A stretch of DNA of 64,000 nt from Trichoplax adhaerens (Eukaryota; Placozoa; Uniplacotomia; Trichoplacea; Trichoplacidae), in NCBI RefSeq assembly GCF_000150275.1, contig NW_002060949.1:2539836-2603835 (forward strand). Direction: 5' to 3'. Under the pieces are notes generated by a model. It saw only the letters and a list, made by a program, of their open reading frames with translations. It was not told the origin of the DNA and did not search any database. Shown here one piece after another: positions 1 to 13,800 of this stretch. The translations under genes and the position numbers were made by a program. Within the stretch, counting starts at the first letter, position 1; each line of letters begins with the position of its first letter.

Positions 1-433
1 CGCCTTAGTTGTGTATATCCTGTAATCATGATAGGCTACAAGTATATTGTGCAATAATTTTAATCTAGTATGTTAGTTTACGTGTATACTTCCAATGTTT
101 TAAGACAAGAATCTACATCTGCGTTATTTTTAGTTTATTATCGTCAAATTACTGTAAAAACTGTTTTAGAAGAGCAAAATAAAATAAATGAGAATACAAG
201 GTAAATTCATGCTATTTCAGCAATTTATAATTAGCGTACGTAGGAATACAATGTCATATCTATACAATATATTCGTTTCACTCTAATTATCCAATGATTA
301 TCTTCCCTTATACAGTAAAATAATAGATGCATCATAATGATGAAGATATCCCACCAGTAATGATGAATTTTAAAATATCATCTCCTGCTAATGTAGTATA
401 GCAATCTTACATAGACTATGCCTCCAACAGAAT

Positions 434-464
434 GACTGATTATATAATTATTATATAATCAGTC
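434..464. repeat. 31-base perfect palindrome
   Basis: Arms of 15 bases (434-448 and 450-464) are exact reverse complements around one central base. The arm begins GACTGATTATATAAT. It could extrude as a cruciform. It may be the inner end of a small inverted-repeat element or simply AT-rich chance, although the GACTGA/TCAGTC ends are not simple sequence. Confidence 0.85.
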
Positions 465-1026
465 GGCAAGAACACTATTAAATCGGATATTGTTGTTAGC
501 ATCCTTTCATAAAACGAGGTCTCGATGGCGTGCTACCGTGAATAGAAAATATAGTCATAGTTAATTTAATCTTTGCACGAAGTGTATGTCAAACTCGTAT
601 ATGCAATATCTCTAAATAGTGGAAATTCCGTATTAGCTATTCATGGAATGACACCGTTTAATTCAGCAAGAGAGGAACTAGTTGATACTAAACATAGTAC
701 GATTTCGTCTACCTGATGAAATCTTATCATTAATCAATCGATATTCAATTTTTTTGAGCTTTCAAAGAGTATGCAGTTATAAAGAACGGTTTCATTTAAG
801 CCAAGAAAGAATACTATAAAGTTCAGTTCTGAATAAATGTACAGTACAGTACTATAACATCACAAAATATCCTCTGTGGACGATAGAATTCTAATATTGA
901 AGTAGAATTCTGGAAAAATAGCCCTGGCCTACAAGTGTACAAGAAACATTTATTCCCTGTTATTCCGATGATACTGCACCGGACGGATGCTAACCGGAGA
1001 GATGGGCGGAAGGAAATGATCACAGG

Positions 1027-1080
1027 ACAGTACAGTACAGGATACTGTACACATTACAGAGTTCATACTGTACTGTACTG
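1027..1080. repeat. TACAG / CTGTA inverted pentamer repeats
   Basis: CAGTACAGTACAG at 1028-1040 is the exact reverse complement of CTGTACTGTACTG at 1068-1080, a 13-base stem with a 27-base spacer. The same pentamer recurs at 839-852 and much more densely at 14.2-15.4 kb. Confidence 0.8.
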
Positions 1081-1621
1081 CGCAGTACCATACTTTACAC
1101 TATAACTTTCAATCGCAAAACAAACATTTATCGTCCAGCTAAAAAGTTTATCGATCGACCAGTTGGATATAACCTAGGCATGCTTTCAACGTTCACTTCG
1201 GCAATCATGTGCTAGATTGGCTCCATTTTTCCATGTATTTACAGCTATCTTTTAATTAGTGTGTTGGTGCTGTGCTTTGCTTACTGGCTTAGTGGATTCT
1301 CTCAATATTTCAAGCATTCAACGTACATTACTACAAGCAACATACGAGAAATCGCTAACCGAACCGGTGACAGGTCTACTGTACAGTGGACGTTACAGTA
1401 TACAGTTATCTCATCCAATTCTACGCCTAGAATTATTAATTGAATTATTAACAACTAGTTTGAATCAGTAGATGTATTCGATCCTCGACAATACTAATGT
1501 TGACATCGCAAGATTGCTAGCTAACATCCAGATTATAAAAAGGTAGAAAATACACTCATGATTGCGTTATGTCTAGCCATTAACCCCTCCGGCCTCGAAC
1601 GTTACGGTAAATGGTTAAAGG

Positions 1622-4600
1622 ATGCCTGCTAGCATAGATGATACCACAAATAACGAAACTGATGGCGCTGTTCATTCCAGCATCAGTCCTAATCATGGAA
1701 ATCATAATCAGCCCAAAATATATCGATTATCTTTACTAGAATGTGCAACGTGGATATTTTCCATACTGATGTATATTGCAGATTACGTAACTGACTTTGT
1801 CGTTGGATTTTCCTACATCATTGATGGTCACCCATTGTGGGGAACCATGATAATATTATTATCTGTCACTTCGGGCATAGTCGTACAAGGATTCTCTCTT
1901 TACTGGTCTTTTGGTTGCTGCTGGCGCCAGTCTGTGTCTGACAATTCGGATGAGACTAATAATTCGGGCCAATATGATACCAACGATAGCCAAGTCGACC
2001 GGGATGTTGCTCCTGTACCTGATTACCATGAACCAATACCTGATCAACATGGACCATGTTTTAAAATATGTCATTTATTTGGTTTATCGATGATGCAGAG
2101 GTAATTTGGTAGTATGATCAAAAAAATGCAGACAGATTGTTCAATATTTATTACTTGAGATTATAATTGCTTGGAAGTTATATCATTACCGTTCAACATT
2201 TAATTTCATCTAATCATCCTGCGTTATAGATTTACGGTACGCATCATCTTTCTATCTGAATAATCGTTCAGATTCACATTCTTACGCTGTGTAAATATAT
2301 TGTAATTTGTTTATAGTAACCTTTGCCTGGTTATTTCAGTTAAGTTGGATACTACTTGTAGTTATATAATGCGTCAAGTAATTCAAATGTTTGCATTTAC
2401 ACTTTACGTGCTACAACTTATGGTAAATGATCATTTAACGAATGCTGCTAGCAATCATATCAACATTCTATCCTTAGGAATGGCTGTAATATATAGGCGT
2501 CCATTGATTGATTATTACCATCATGCTGTATTATGCATAAAGTATTAACCAACACCAACTAGCAACTTATAGTCGATTGAGATACAAGTGTAAAATCTAT
2601 ACTACATATTTAAAGTTTGACAGTCCTTTTTTGTGTGTAGCTGTAGAAATATCATTTACTTCTAATATATTTACAGTAAGATGGTGATTGTAAGCTACAT
2701 TAGACATTATATAGTTAGCTTAATGAAGATTGTACAGATCATTTAGCATTTAACTTAATTGTGCCTTTCATCTCATTACAGATACTTATATATTGCAATC
2801 AAAGGTAGAAAGCGCCATGACGAATACCAACATGGTTTATTATTATACCATATAGCTGATGCTGGCCTAATTAGTACAGTTGACGTAACTGTTGATTCAG
2901 CGCCGCAACTAATCTTACAAATTTATATCATCATTACTAATGGTGAAGTCGATTTTTTCAAGATTGCTTCGGTCGCAATCTCGTTCTTGTCTACTGCATA
3001 TTGTGTCACATACCATGTAAATACGTTACGCAAGGCTCAAAAACAGATCGGAAAAAAAGTCAAGACATTATCTTTTGAAGGTATAGTATCATAATTTAGC
3101 TGTTGTACATTTCGTAACGTTAATGACTGGACTCTCCAGTTGCTATAAAATAGTGTTAATTAGAGTTAATCTTGTTTATAAATTTACTGTCTTTCTTTGT
3201 TAAATACTTTATACTGTTTAGATCACGTCTGTAAATTCAAATTAACTACACTAAATTTACTATAATTTACAATACTAGCCCTAAAACCCATTCTACAACT
3301 TGCTATAGTGACTTATATACTATACAATTACATGCGAACAATGTTACGATCTAAAAATATGTATATCTTTCTTGCATTTAATAGGCCTAGGAATGTATTT
3401 CGTATGGAGAATCTCCTTTTTAATCTCTAGACTTACATTACTAGCAGTCTTTGCGTATTACTTTCAACAGTGGATATTTTTTCTATTCTTCTGTCATTGG
3501 TTTGTTATGACTACTATATTCTGGATTGATGGCGTCGGCAGCTATGAGAAAATTGGTTGTTGTGTATTAGACCGGAAAGATCGGTTGAACCTCTGTGAAA
3601 AATTTGTCTTATGTCTTACCAACGGATGGATAGATATCTTCTTCTTCATCAATTTAAAACAAGGTTAGATTATCAGACTTATAGAACTTAATTTTATCTA
3701 CTAGTAAAATTACTGACATGGCATTTAAAGTGATAGATCAAGTTATTAAATAGTTAATAGTTGGTATCATTTACAGAATTAAATATTACTTAGATACCTT
3801 GAAGGAAGTTAAATGAATACATTGGCGTTTTAGCATCTGTAAATCTAGACCAGTCATTTTGGTCGGTCCAGCTACATATGCTGTACCGAGTCTGTAATAA
3901 ATTCATCCTTTAACTTCATTGGAGACTTGTCTAACTTGAATTTATCTATAACTTGAGATATAGCTTTACTTTGGCACCTGTGTTAATCCTTCAAAATTAG
4001 ATTTGTGTAATTAGCACAGTATTACAGCACTTCACTGTAGGTATAAAGATGGGTTAATCTATTTATGGGGTTACACTAATCTCCTTGATGACCGATTAAA
4101 ACTGTGTAATTTACTACTTCATAAACACTACGATTTCTATACGTATATTATAAATCCTTTTCATCCAGTTACTGCCAATAAGGTTATAATTTTCATTACC
4201 AGTAAATCAATGTTCTAGTGTCGATTCTATTAAACTATTTCTTTCTAGTTTTGATACTTGAGCATAATATGAAAATAATCGAATCATATCGAGATTGAAT
4301 CCATGATAAAAAATAGTATATAGATATTTTTTATCAATCGTTTCCAATAAAATTATTCGTGATTTTAAAAGTGTCTTGATTCTTGTTTATTAATTTAGGT
4401 AAAACTCGTCTGCGCTACATCGCTCATTTCTTCATGCATTTATTGGAACTAATTTTGACAGCTGTACTATTGGATAGCAATAACTTCATAAATGGTAGAA
4501 TAGCATATACATCTATAGGTGTTATAACTGGAGGATTTTTTGTCGGCTTGGTTTTCTTCATCGTGTATTATAGCGCTTTTCATCCTAATTGTACGTCAGT

Positions 4601-4868
4601 TGGGAAATATTATACCAGCCGCAACAGTAACAACAAACATGGATTGGCTGATGAATCACTGATGGAATGCAGTGGATCTGTTCGACAAGTTTATTTTCAC
4701 TCAGATATAGTGGATACTGGTATTCACATAACAAGCAGGGAATCTGCTGCTGTCTCTACGGTTTCTAGTAAAACGGTTCCTACTTCAAAAGTGACAGAAA
4801 TGAGTGGAGATACAGTCGATATCTGCCATACGCTTCGATTTAAAGAGGAAATAATTCATGCAGTGTGA
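1622..4868 (+). CDS. XKR: XK-related (XKR) membrane protein, candidate phospholipid scramblase
   Basis: Four exons: 1622-2100, 2782-3080, 3385-3663, 4399-4868; all introns are GT-AG and phases agree, giving 508 residues. The start is firm: an in-frame TAA lies at 1616-1618 just before this ATG. The protein is polytopic, with hydrophobic segments near residues 37-65 and 75-100, several in exons 2 and 3, and two in exon 4. Exon 2 carries the family hallmark DSAPQLILQIYIII (XKR proteins have ESAPQL-type motifs), and exon 3 matches the aromatic FVWR...FFLFFCHWF region. XKR proteins sit in the plasma membrane. Xkr8, Xkr4 and CED-8 expose phosphatidylserine after caspase cleavage. The soluble loop at about residues 100-150 and the tail from about 405 are hydrophilic. 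The tail holds two DxxD caspase-type motifs (D455-D458, D490-D493). The family call is strong; scramblase activity is inferred. Confidence 0.9.
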
Positions 4869-7800
4869 TAACTTTGATACATAATCATAAAACCTTGTAA
4901 ATATTGTTTCGTATATGCTACCGCAATAATTAAGCATAGTCTGGATCCTTACGTTATCAGTGCCCAGTATAGCTGGCATAATATACAAATCAAGTAAAGG
5001 CGGATAAGTTGTGATAACCATAAAAATCTGATTCATTTATGCACTCTGTAAACATCAAACGAATTTATAATTATGAACAAGTACGTACACAAAACATGAG
5101 CTAGTCATAGATATAATTAATGACCAACTACGATATATTTTTATAAAATATGTGCATTTTGTGTCTTCTGTATTCTGCGTGATTAGTTTAATGTCACTAT
5201 AAGTAATGTCAGATATGCAGAATACCACTAGTATGGTATCAAACTACATAAATACGATTGTACAGGACGTTGTAGACTGGAGGATCTACTTATGTGATAA
5301 TTTATAAGCCAGAGAAAAGGGATCTAAGTATTCTGCTTCAAGATATAATTTTTTTATAGATTTAAAAAGCATCGCGATCTGGTACTGAAAACCTACTAAA
5401 CTATGGATATTATTTTTATTATTTCATTTTATGAGATATAAGATGTATTAAGTAGCAAATAATACTGTAGTTTCTGTATCCCACGCATATATTTATCTTA
5501 CTGCCTCATAAATATTTCCTGAAGCATTTTTCGTTCTAATTTTCGTTTTGGGTGTTAAAATGATTGATCTAAATTCTTAACCATTATATTACCGTAGCGA
5601 AAGAAAGATAATAGAGTTACTTCGTATTATTAAAGTAATGATTTTTTTATGTATGACAGGATATACGCATTGCCGGAAATAAGTGTCATAAAATCGCGTT
5701 GCTAAAACGACTAGTTAATTATAAATTGTTTTATTATTTTTATAGCTATTACAGTTTTACGCCAATGCGTGTAGGCTTCCATTATTATAATTGAATTTGC
5801 CTTGCATATGTAGAGTTTCCTCATATTAAAACTTAAAAAGTGCCGTATAGGTGATTTAATGTATGAAAGGCTGACTAATTATCTTTCAAAGAACTTGAAA
5901 GACAATACTAATGTTCATTTGCAATATTCTGTTTTTCATGATGTTTATTTGATATAGATTCTATCGTGATCATGATAAATACTTAGATTATCAAATTTTA
6001 ATTGATTTATATCGTAAAAAAATTCGTATGGTCCATTTTATGATAACGTTTGCGGAATCATCTTAGGCAATAAAAGAAGTTTAAAAGCTGCTTTCACTGG
6101 TACATTTGGACAAAGATTTCGTCATTAAATTATGAATGTTTTCAATTAAATATAATAAAAAGTTATTATTCATCCATAAGCAAAACGTAAGGCTTTAGTA
6201 TTTGCGCACTTAACTGATTTATATGGATTTTACAGTATTTTATAATTAATTAAATGTCAAAATGGCTTACATAATAGCATGTGAAATTAAATTTTGCTGT
6301 TCTGAATAATTTCTATACATTGTAGCTTTAAATAAATTGCATTTTCTGCAAGGATAGTACTAAAGAAATCGAAGTATTAATTATACACTAAAATAAATTA
6401 TAGTATTGGAAAGGCTACAAAGCAGATTCACTTAGAAAGTTTACTGTTAAACTTAATTCCTAGTAAATTACGTTATAGCTTTTAAGTCTGAGCTGTTAAT
6501 ACAATAATATGGAAGAATTAATTTTAATAATTATTAGTGTTCTGCATAAGATATTGAATTGATTATGTAATATTGTTAGCCTCTGTAGAGTAAGATTACT
6601 CATTATTAGATAAAAAGGCCAGACTGCTTCTATTCTTGAATATTTGTCGTCTGATAAAATGAATAAATGGATTCAAATCTTTTGATACTACTTAATTGCC
6701 TAACTTCTTTTCAAATATTTGCCAAGGTCCACCGGGTATTGAATATTAGTTTCTCATATTCTTTTATAATATTCTTGCAATTCTTCTCGGTTCCCTAGTT
6801 ACTTACTGTACTCAGGAAAAACTGCGCAAGAACGTGTGTAAAAATGTACCTTTTTCATCCCATGTTAATATAACATATTTTGGTTAGGCTATGAGTTCGA
6901 AAAATCAAGCAATTAATGGCTGGATAAAAGCGAGTATTGTGTAATGTATAAGAGATAATATGGAAAAAACACAGCTATCTCAAGTCTATCCCAATTGAAA
7001 GATTAGAGTATTATTATGCATCCACATTTAAATTGTCACACTGCGGGCTTTTTACCGATTAGGTTCAATATCTTACCTCGGTATTATTAATTTTTTTGGA
7101 ACGATTAATTAGGGAATCATTCGCACTTAAAGAGACAACAGCTTGCCTATTTGTTAATCATCTTTTAATAGCATATAGCATTTTTATCAAATGACGGAAG
7201 TACGTCAGACCTATTGATCAATAAATGAATACTCCGTTTTTCAGTATTTCTATCTTTAGTAATATTTCATAAGAGCCTGTGTTTCCAACCTGTAATTATT
7301 GTACCTTATATTGAGCAATAATTTTAGAGTATTAAATGGTAAATATTTTTATAAAACAGTTGCCTCATGATCACTTTCCCTCTCGGTCAGATAGGTTCAT
7401 AGAATACCAGATGCTGTTGTTATAGGCAATGTTGCTTGTGAATCATATACTTTATTAATGTTCTAGCATAGTGTGCTGTGTAGTTAAAATCGATGAGCTT
7501 AAGATACTAATATTTTCTTACTACGGCCGCAGGGTACAGGGTACAACTGTACATAGTACGAGTTCACAGTACAAATTTTTCAAGATCAATAGAATACCTA
7601 TACACTATGCACTGTTTGTATTACAATCAGAGGATTGCAATTCTCTAGGTTAAGTAAATATTTCTTACGGTACAATCTACAGCATATCAGTACGCTAGTT
7701 TCATAGCTTTGCTATCTACGGTATGCCAAGATTGTGATATTTACTTTTATTATATAAACTTCAAGCTGCACCTAGGACTGTGATTTTAAACGTACTATGC

Positions 7801-10800
7801 TGTAAACTTCTAGAATACGGTATTTTATGCTAATAAAATATCACCAATAATTGTATATACAATCCTTATTCAAATTTGCCTCAAGTTTTTAACTTTCGTA
7901 TATCCATCATATAGAATCAGATTACAGGACATCAAAAAACTGATATCGTAATAAAATTAAATTAATTTATTAAATAATTGGACTCATAATCAAAATAAAC
8001 CTGGATATTGCTAGTAAAAGTGCGAATAATTATTTAATTTAGATGACTTCCGTGCCATGATAAAGCTAATTTCTTGACGCAGGGTATTGTTTGTACGGCT
8101 AAATTAAGGTAATTTTGTAGTCTTCTTTTATTAAAGCGGCCTATCCTGTTGTAACAATATATGTTGTAGGCCGAATATCTTCAGTTGTCCTTAGCAACAG
8201 AGCATATACTGACCACTGATAGCAGTAAATTGATGCTCTCAGAGCAAATAAAATATCTAAAATAGCACAAATCTAATAAGGTATTGTACTGTAACTATCA
8301 GTATATATCATATATCTTTTTGTTATAATCGTTGGCTAATATTAAATTAGATTAATTATGTCAAAAAAATTACGAAGATTTCCAATGTTGTGCTAAGTAT
8401 AACGGTATAGTTACAAGTAAAAATTAAAACATGGTGCAGCAACTAAAAATTGCATTTATGGTCCATCTATGAAAATTTGCTCTCGTATGAACAAATACAG
8501 GCTTTTATGGATTGGATGCTCATTAGACAATGTTGGTAATGAAGCAGCATAATTTCCTATTTAATATCAGCATATCCAATGAATAGAGCATGAAATTTAT
8601 ATTAATGACATCTGCTGGCAAATTACAGATCGAGAACATATTTCAGAGTTAATTAGGCCAAAAAGAGTTCATGATATCTTGAACCTAACGGACTAGAGTA
8701 CATAATCAATGAAATAATTTTGTAGACCATACTGTCTCCTTGGATACAATGGTACTTTATTTTATTATTGAAGTTTCATGACTGTTAGGAATTTGAATGT
8801 ACTAGTTATCGGTTGCTAGTATACTTTTTCCATGCACGTGAGTAATATAATAACATTTAACTACACAATTTTTAGAAATTCATTTCTTAATATATTGAGA
8901 AATTAAGTTCCCCAAATTTCAAATTGCGATCTATTTCATTATGTTAAACTACTACAATCTGGAGGAAGGTGAAGTAAATTTTTTAATCTAGCAAATTTGA
9001 AACATCGAAGAGCTACAGTTGCTTGTTCAATGTTCACCCATGTTCATCTGTATTTTATTGACATTAAAATCTCATTTATTATTATCTTGTCAATATTTGG
9101 ATGAAATGGTAGCGTATTATATTCTAACTTACATTGGATGCTTTCCATTTGTATAAACAAAAGGATTTCTTTCTCAATGTTTTAATATTAATTCTATCTG
9201 CGCTTGTGTAGTAATTAATTATTTATCGTGATAGCTAGTATTTATGATCATTTTATGCATGCTTCATTCGATAACGGTTGCTACATGTTTTGGTAAGGAA
9301 AACACTATGATAGAATATTGATCACCTTCCATTGTAATGATAACCTCAGTTACTACGGTGTCACACTACTAACTAATTAATTTTGCTAGTTTGGATCATA
9401 GTTTATACCATCATGCAGTATTTTTTAACAAGATATGCCCATAATAACAAGCTATAAAATAGAGCTGCTGTTGGCTGCTAATACACTTGCGTCTATTAAA
9501 CTGGAATGTTAGTTTAAGATTAATTTGCACTCCAATTAATCGGAATTTCTTTCATGCGACAAAAGCCATATGGCGTTGAAAGACATTACTCATTGCTGCT
9601 AAATGTATAGGGTTACTAAACACCGATTATTGATGAATAATTCATCACTTAATAAACAATTAAGTTTACCATGCGCATAAACAAGCGAAAAATCACACAG
9701 CTGTCTTATTCCTTCTATTGTATGATACTAGTGTTGACTATTAATTAGAACGTATCATTCAAGTGTTGGCTAATCAGTCTAACGACTATAAAAGAAGCTC
9801 TACTGCCGAATGATTATCATCATTAAATGATGCCGCTTTGAACTTTTTAACTTCCACTATCGTTATAATATTGCGACCTTCAAATAGAAGGATGTGGGCA
9901 GCGGCAGCCAGTTTAGATAACTATAGTATTACTACAGCTGCCGAATAAGCCAGATGTATTGAATAGGAAAATGTTGATGACTTGATATGGTCAATAAGAA
10001 CTGAATTCAGTACATAATTTATGAAATGACAATCAAACAGGCAATGCTATAAATCATCTACTGTACCCCGATACAATAATTGGCCATCACTGGTGCAGTT
10101 TTAGTCATAACTTATCTCCAGCTGATTACCTTGTTGATTATAATGCTATTTACTACTTATCTACCTAATTAGTGTAGATAATACTTCTGTTGACAGTACA
10201 ATAATGCAACGAAATAGAGAACAAGCGTTTGATAGATAAAACTGTTTTTCTCTCTTCTTTTTTGTTTTGCCGCTTGATTAAAATCAAAACATAGCCGAAA
10301 TAATGTATGTGTTGTCCTAGGACGAGTCTATTCGTCGGCCATCTTAGCAGTTTTGGAGTACAATATATAAGGTCTCTAAGTACGGGCTAGCAAAACAAAA
10401 TGGATAGCAAACAGCACATTCTACGTGATGAATTAGTCATGAAGTACTCCTTGCTCTAAAATGTATCGCCTTGATTAGATGCAAAAGAGCATATAAATTC
10501 ATCTCTGTATATTTCTAATATCTTACCGAATTGGTAATGTTCAGTTTTATTGACTTCGTTTACTTAATTTACTTAGTAATCATTATCCTAGCTGTTATCA
10601 AGTATACTTTAGCGGTTAAGAGCCTTCAATATAACTGTAACTGATTTATATTTATCGTACACGAAAGCACATAAAAATTGCTGTAATGTTGCAAAGTATA
10701 CATAGTGAAGATGGAGGTGCGTTGAGTATGCTGTCTTTACGGAATCGATGGAATTGTTGCTGACATACTGATTGATGGACGATGAGGAGCGAACTGAACA

Positions 10801-13800
10801 ATAAATGATAACGATAAGATAGTTGATTTTTTATGTTAAAAAAATAACGATAAATAAGCTATTTCGTCTAACGGTATCAATAGTGAGCTACATGCTCTTC
10901 TGTACTGAATTAACGAGACTAATTATAATTATTATCATTCTTTGTATCCTGTACAGTAGATAAATACAGCGCGTAATCTGTTTTCAGATAATGAGGTATA
11001 ATATTATCTGAACATAATTTCTGATCATTTATCGTTTACAAGAAAATGTGAGGACCGTTGTTTGAATAGTTGCATCGACCCGTTTACTAGAAAATTACAA
11101 CAAAGTTTCCAATAAACACGCTAGGCTTTGTTATGCAAACTAGCTTGGACAAGACAACATAAAGGAAAAAGCAAGTGTTTTTCTTCATCCAATAGTGCAC
11201 CTGTACAGTGTACAGTACATAAACAATTGGCATCATTCAAAAATTATGTACGTTAGCTAATTTGTGTAACATAGAAGCACGATCAAAGGATCATCTAGTT
11301 ATTCCTAAATGCAAATTAATACAGAACAGAGGGGTTATTCATTAACTTTACTTACTTATTGATCCACCTAGGAAAATATGTACAAAATAATTTTGTATAC
11401 AGAACATTATTTCACAAAGGAAAAACATTCTTTCTGAATTATATGCGTACGCGTGTGTTTTATCGCCCCTTATACTTAAATACTGTACAAGCACGGATAT
11501 ACTGTATAAACTTTGAAAAAAATATTAAAACTTCGCCTTGCTGAACTGATACAAACGCACACCTATATACTATAATCACCTACAATACTCGTACATACTT
11601 TGATAGCAGCTATCTTGAATTCATGACAACATAAAAGAGCTTTATCAAACTGGCGCTGATTAATACAAGCAGTTGGAAATAACCGAAATTATAATCGACT
11701 ACACTGTTTAGATTATAAAATAGAAAACGTAACTTGATGAAAAGGGTGAACATAATATTGAGTTTGAACAATAACAAAAATTTGAATTTCAATCGCTTGC
11801 TTCGTGGAATATCCGTGATACTGTATTCCATTTTCTATACTCAAGCTATACAATATAGGTCCATATTTATCTTAATGCACTGTACAATGTACATATTTGT
11901 AATTTCTGTCCACTTACGCTACTCTAGCACGCTCATTGAAGAATACGCTGACAAAACAGTATTCTTTATTTAAAATATGCAAAAAAATAGGGTAATTCAA
12001 ATGGAATTTATTATGGTCTCTTCGTTTAATTTAGAACTGGATAGTGAAATACAGCACAATACAGTCTGCATTTTAATTTAAGTAAGCATATCTTAAATCT
12101 AGTCATTGCAGAAATTGAAGTACAAGGCACCGAGGTCGAGGATATTGCAGTTCCATAATTACCTATGACCTGATTTGAGTAATATGCAGTGTAAAGAAAA
12201 AAATAGTAATAAAAGCCTACTTGACTAGCTCGATTTACGTGTAATACAATCAGGTAGAGGAAAATAATTGCTGCCATGAACTCAGCCAGTATTGCAATTT
12301 AATACTACTTAATTACTACTGTATACTTGATCTGTTTTATGCAGGTTGTTGAGGTACAGCTATTACTAATCATGTCCAGTCCTTTACTTTAAATCAAATT
12401 AAAAGGGAAAAATGGTATTGTTTAATAATAATAGTACCGAATAACGTTAATGGACTATTGAATACCTTTGCAGGAAAGTCAAATCGCGTATAAACTTATC
12501 ATTATGGTACTGCATAATAAATTTATGATTAAAATGCAAAGAACTCTTAATGCACTGCACGAAGTGAAAGAGTGTCAATGGATTGGAAAAATAGAGTCCC
12601 TATCAACGATTAACGTTAGCTCACTATTGTAGTCTATGTTTGCAGGCCTGCTTTCTATGATGAGTGAAATGTTGGCAAATTTCGGAGCTACGACTACGTC
12701 AGCCTACTCATAGTGCATGGTAACTTTAAGGCACGATATTGGCAATTCGAACAACGTTGTATCTACAAGCCTGCAGTTCATCGGAATGTTACGAACAGTA
12801 ATCGATTACATTACTCGAATTAATTTACAGCTATGTTTTTTAAATAAATAAAAAATGAGGTAAAATCCGTAAATGTCGATCGCTGAACTGGTATATCTTA
12901 TTGACAGCATACGTGTACAAGCAAATGCAGACTTGAGCTGCAATGGTGACCTTTTAACCAGCAAAGTTTTCGCTCGTTTGAAAGGCTGTTATCATTGCAT
13001 AACGAATGTACTAAATCAAGTATCTTCAAGATCTTGTAACATGACGATAACTGAATGTACTGCATGTTTGTAATTTTATCTACACTTTACAATGGTTCTA
13101 GAATGGAAGAGAGTCAAACTTCGTTTCTTGTTTGCCACTAATTATACGTATATAATATATATAATACGTATGCAAGTGGAGGAGATCACATTGGTTCAAT
13201 CTCTCGCTGCATGGTGTAATAGTTATGTGTTTCGATCGTGGAGCAAATTGAACTTGGCAGTTCATAGTTACAGTATAATTCATAAAAGAGACTGTCGCTG
13301 CATTGTACAGAATACAGTATAGATTGTAGATAGGTCACTGAAGTTTATTCTCACAACTGGACTCTGTCCATAAACAAGTACAATGCATCCTGCCAAGAAG
13401 TAGCAGCTGCAAACTTACAGAATAATTATAAATTATGTATGGGTTCGCCTGCCGCAAACGCTGAATGATTAAATAGTACAGTATACCGTGTCTCGGCTCT
13501 CGGCTATACTACTCCATATAAACTCAGTAGAGTTCAGTCGTTCATTTGCCGTATTCATTGTTCATATGGTAAAAGGGAATCTAATTTAGCTCCATTGGCC
13601 GCTGCACCATTACCGTGTTGTGTACTACATTACATCATTATTTTCACTTTAGTCCTATTTAAAGAGCATTACTAGTGCACGATGTTGCTGTAGTTTATGA
13701 ATTGGAAGTGGTTTTCCGCGAAATATGTTTAATGCCAATTTAATGAAATAAACAAGTTTCATTTTTTAATTGCTACCATGTCAAAGGCAAGGAATCCAAT

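Larger units (their letters stand above)
1..1621. other. Upstream intergenic stretch, no gene seen
   Basis: No open frame here resembles a known family, and stops are dense in all six frames. It holds a 31-base palindrome (434-464) and several TACAG/CTGTA repeat blocks (839-852, 1027-1080, around 1378-1390). The 3' part must contain the promoter and 5' UTR of the gene starting at 1622, but I see no convincing core promoter motif. Confidence 0.6.

Noticed and set aside
823-1023. 66-codon minus frame upstream of XKR
   Set aside because: No family match and it overlaps the TACAG repeats.
2345-2548. 67-codon + frame between XKR exons 1 and 2
   Set aside because: Exon 1 joins exon 2 exactly in phase (MMQ-R-YLYIAIK) as in the family; this frame lies in the intron.
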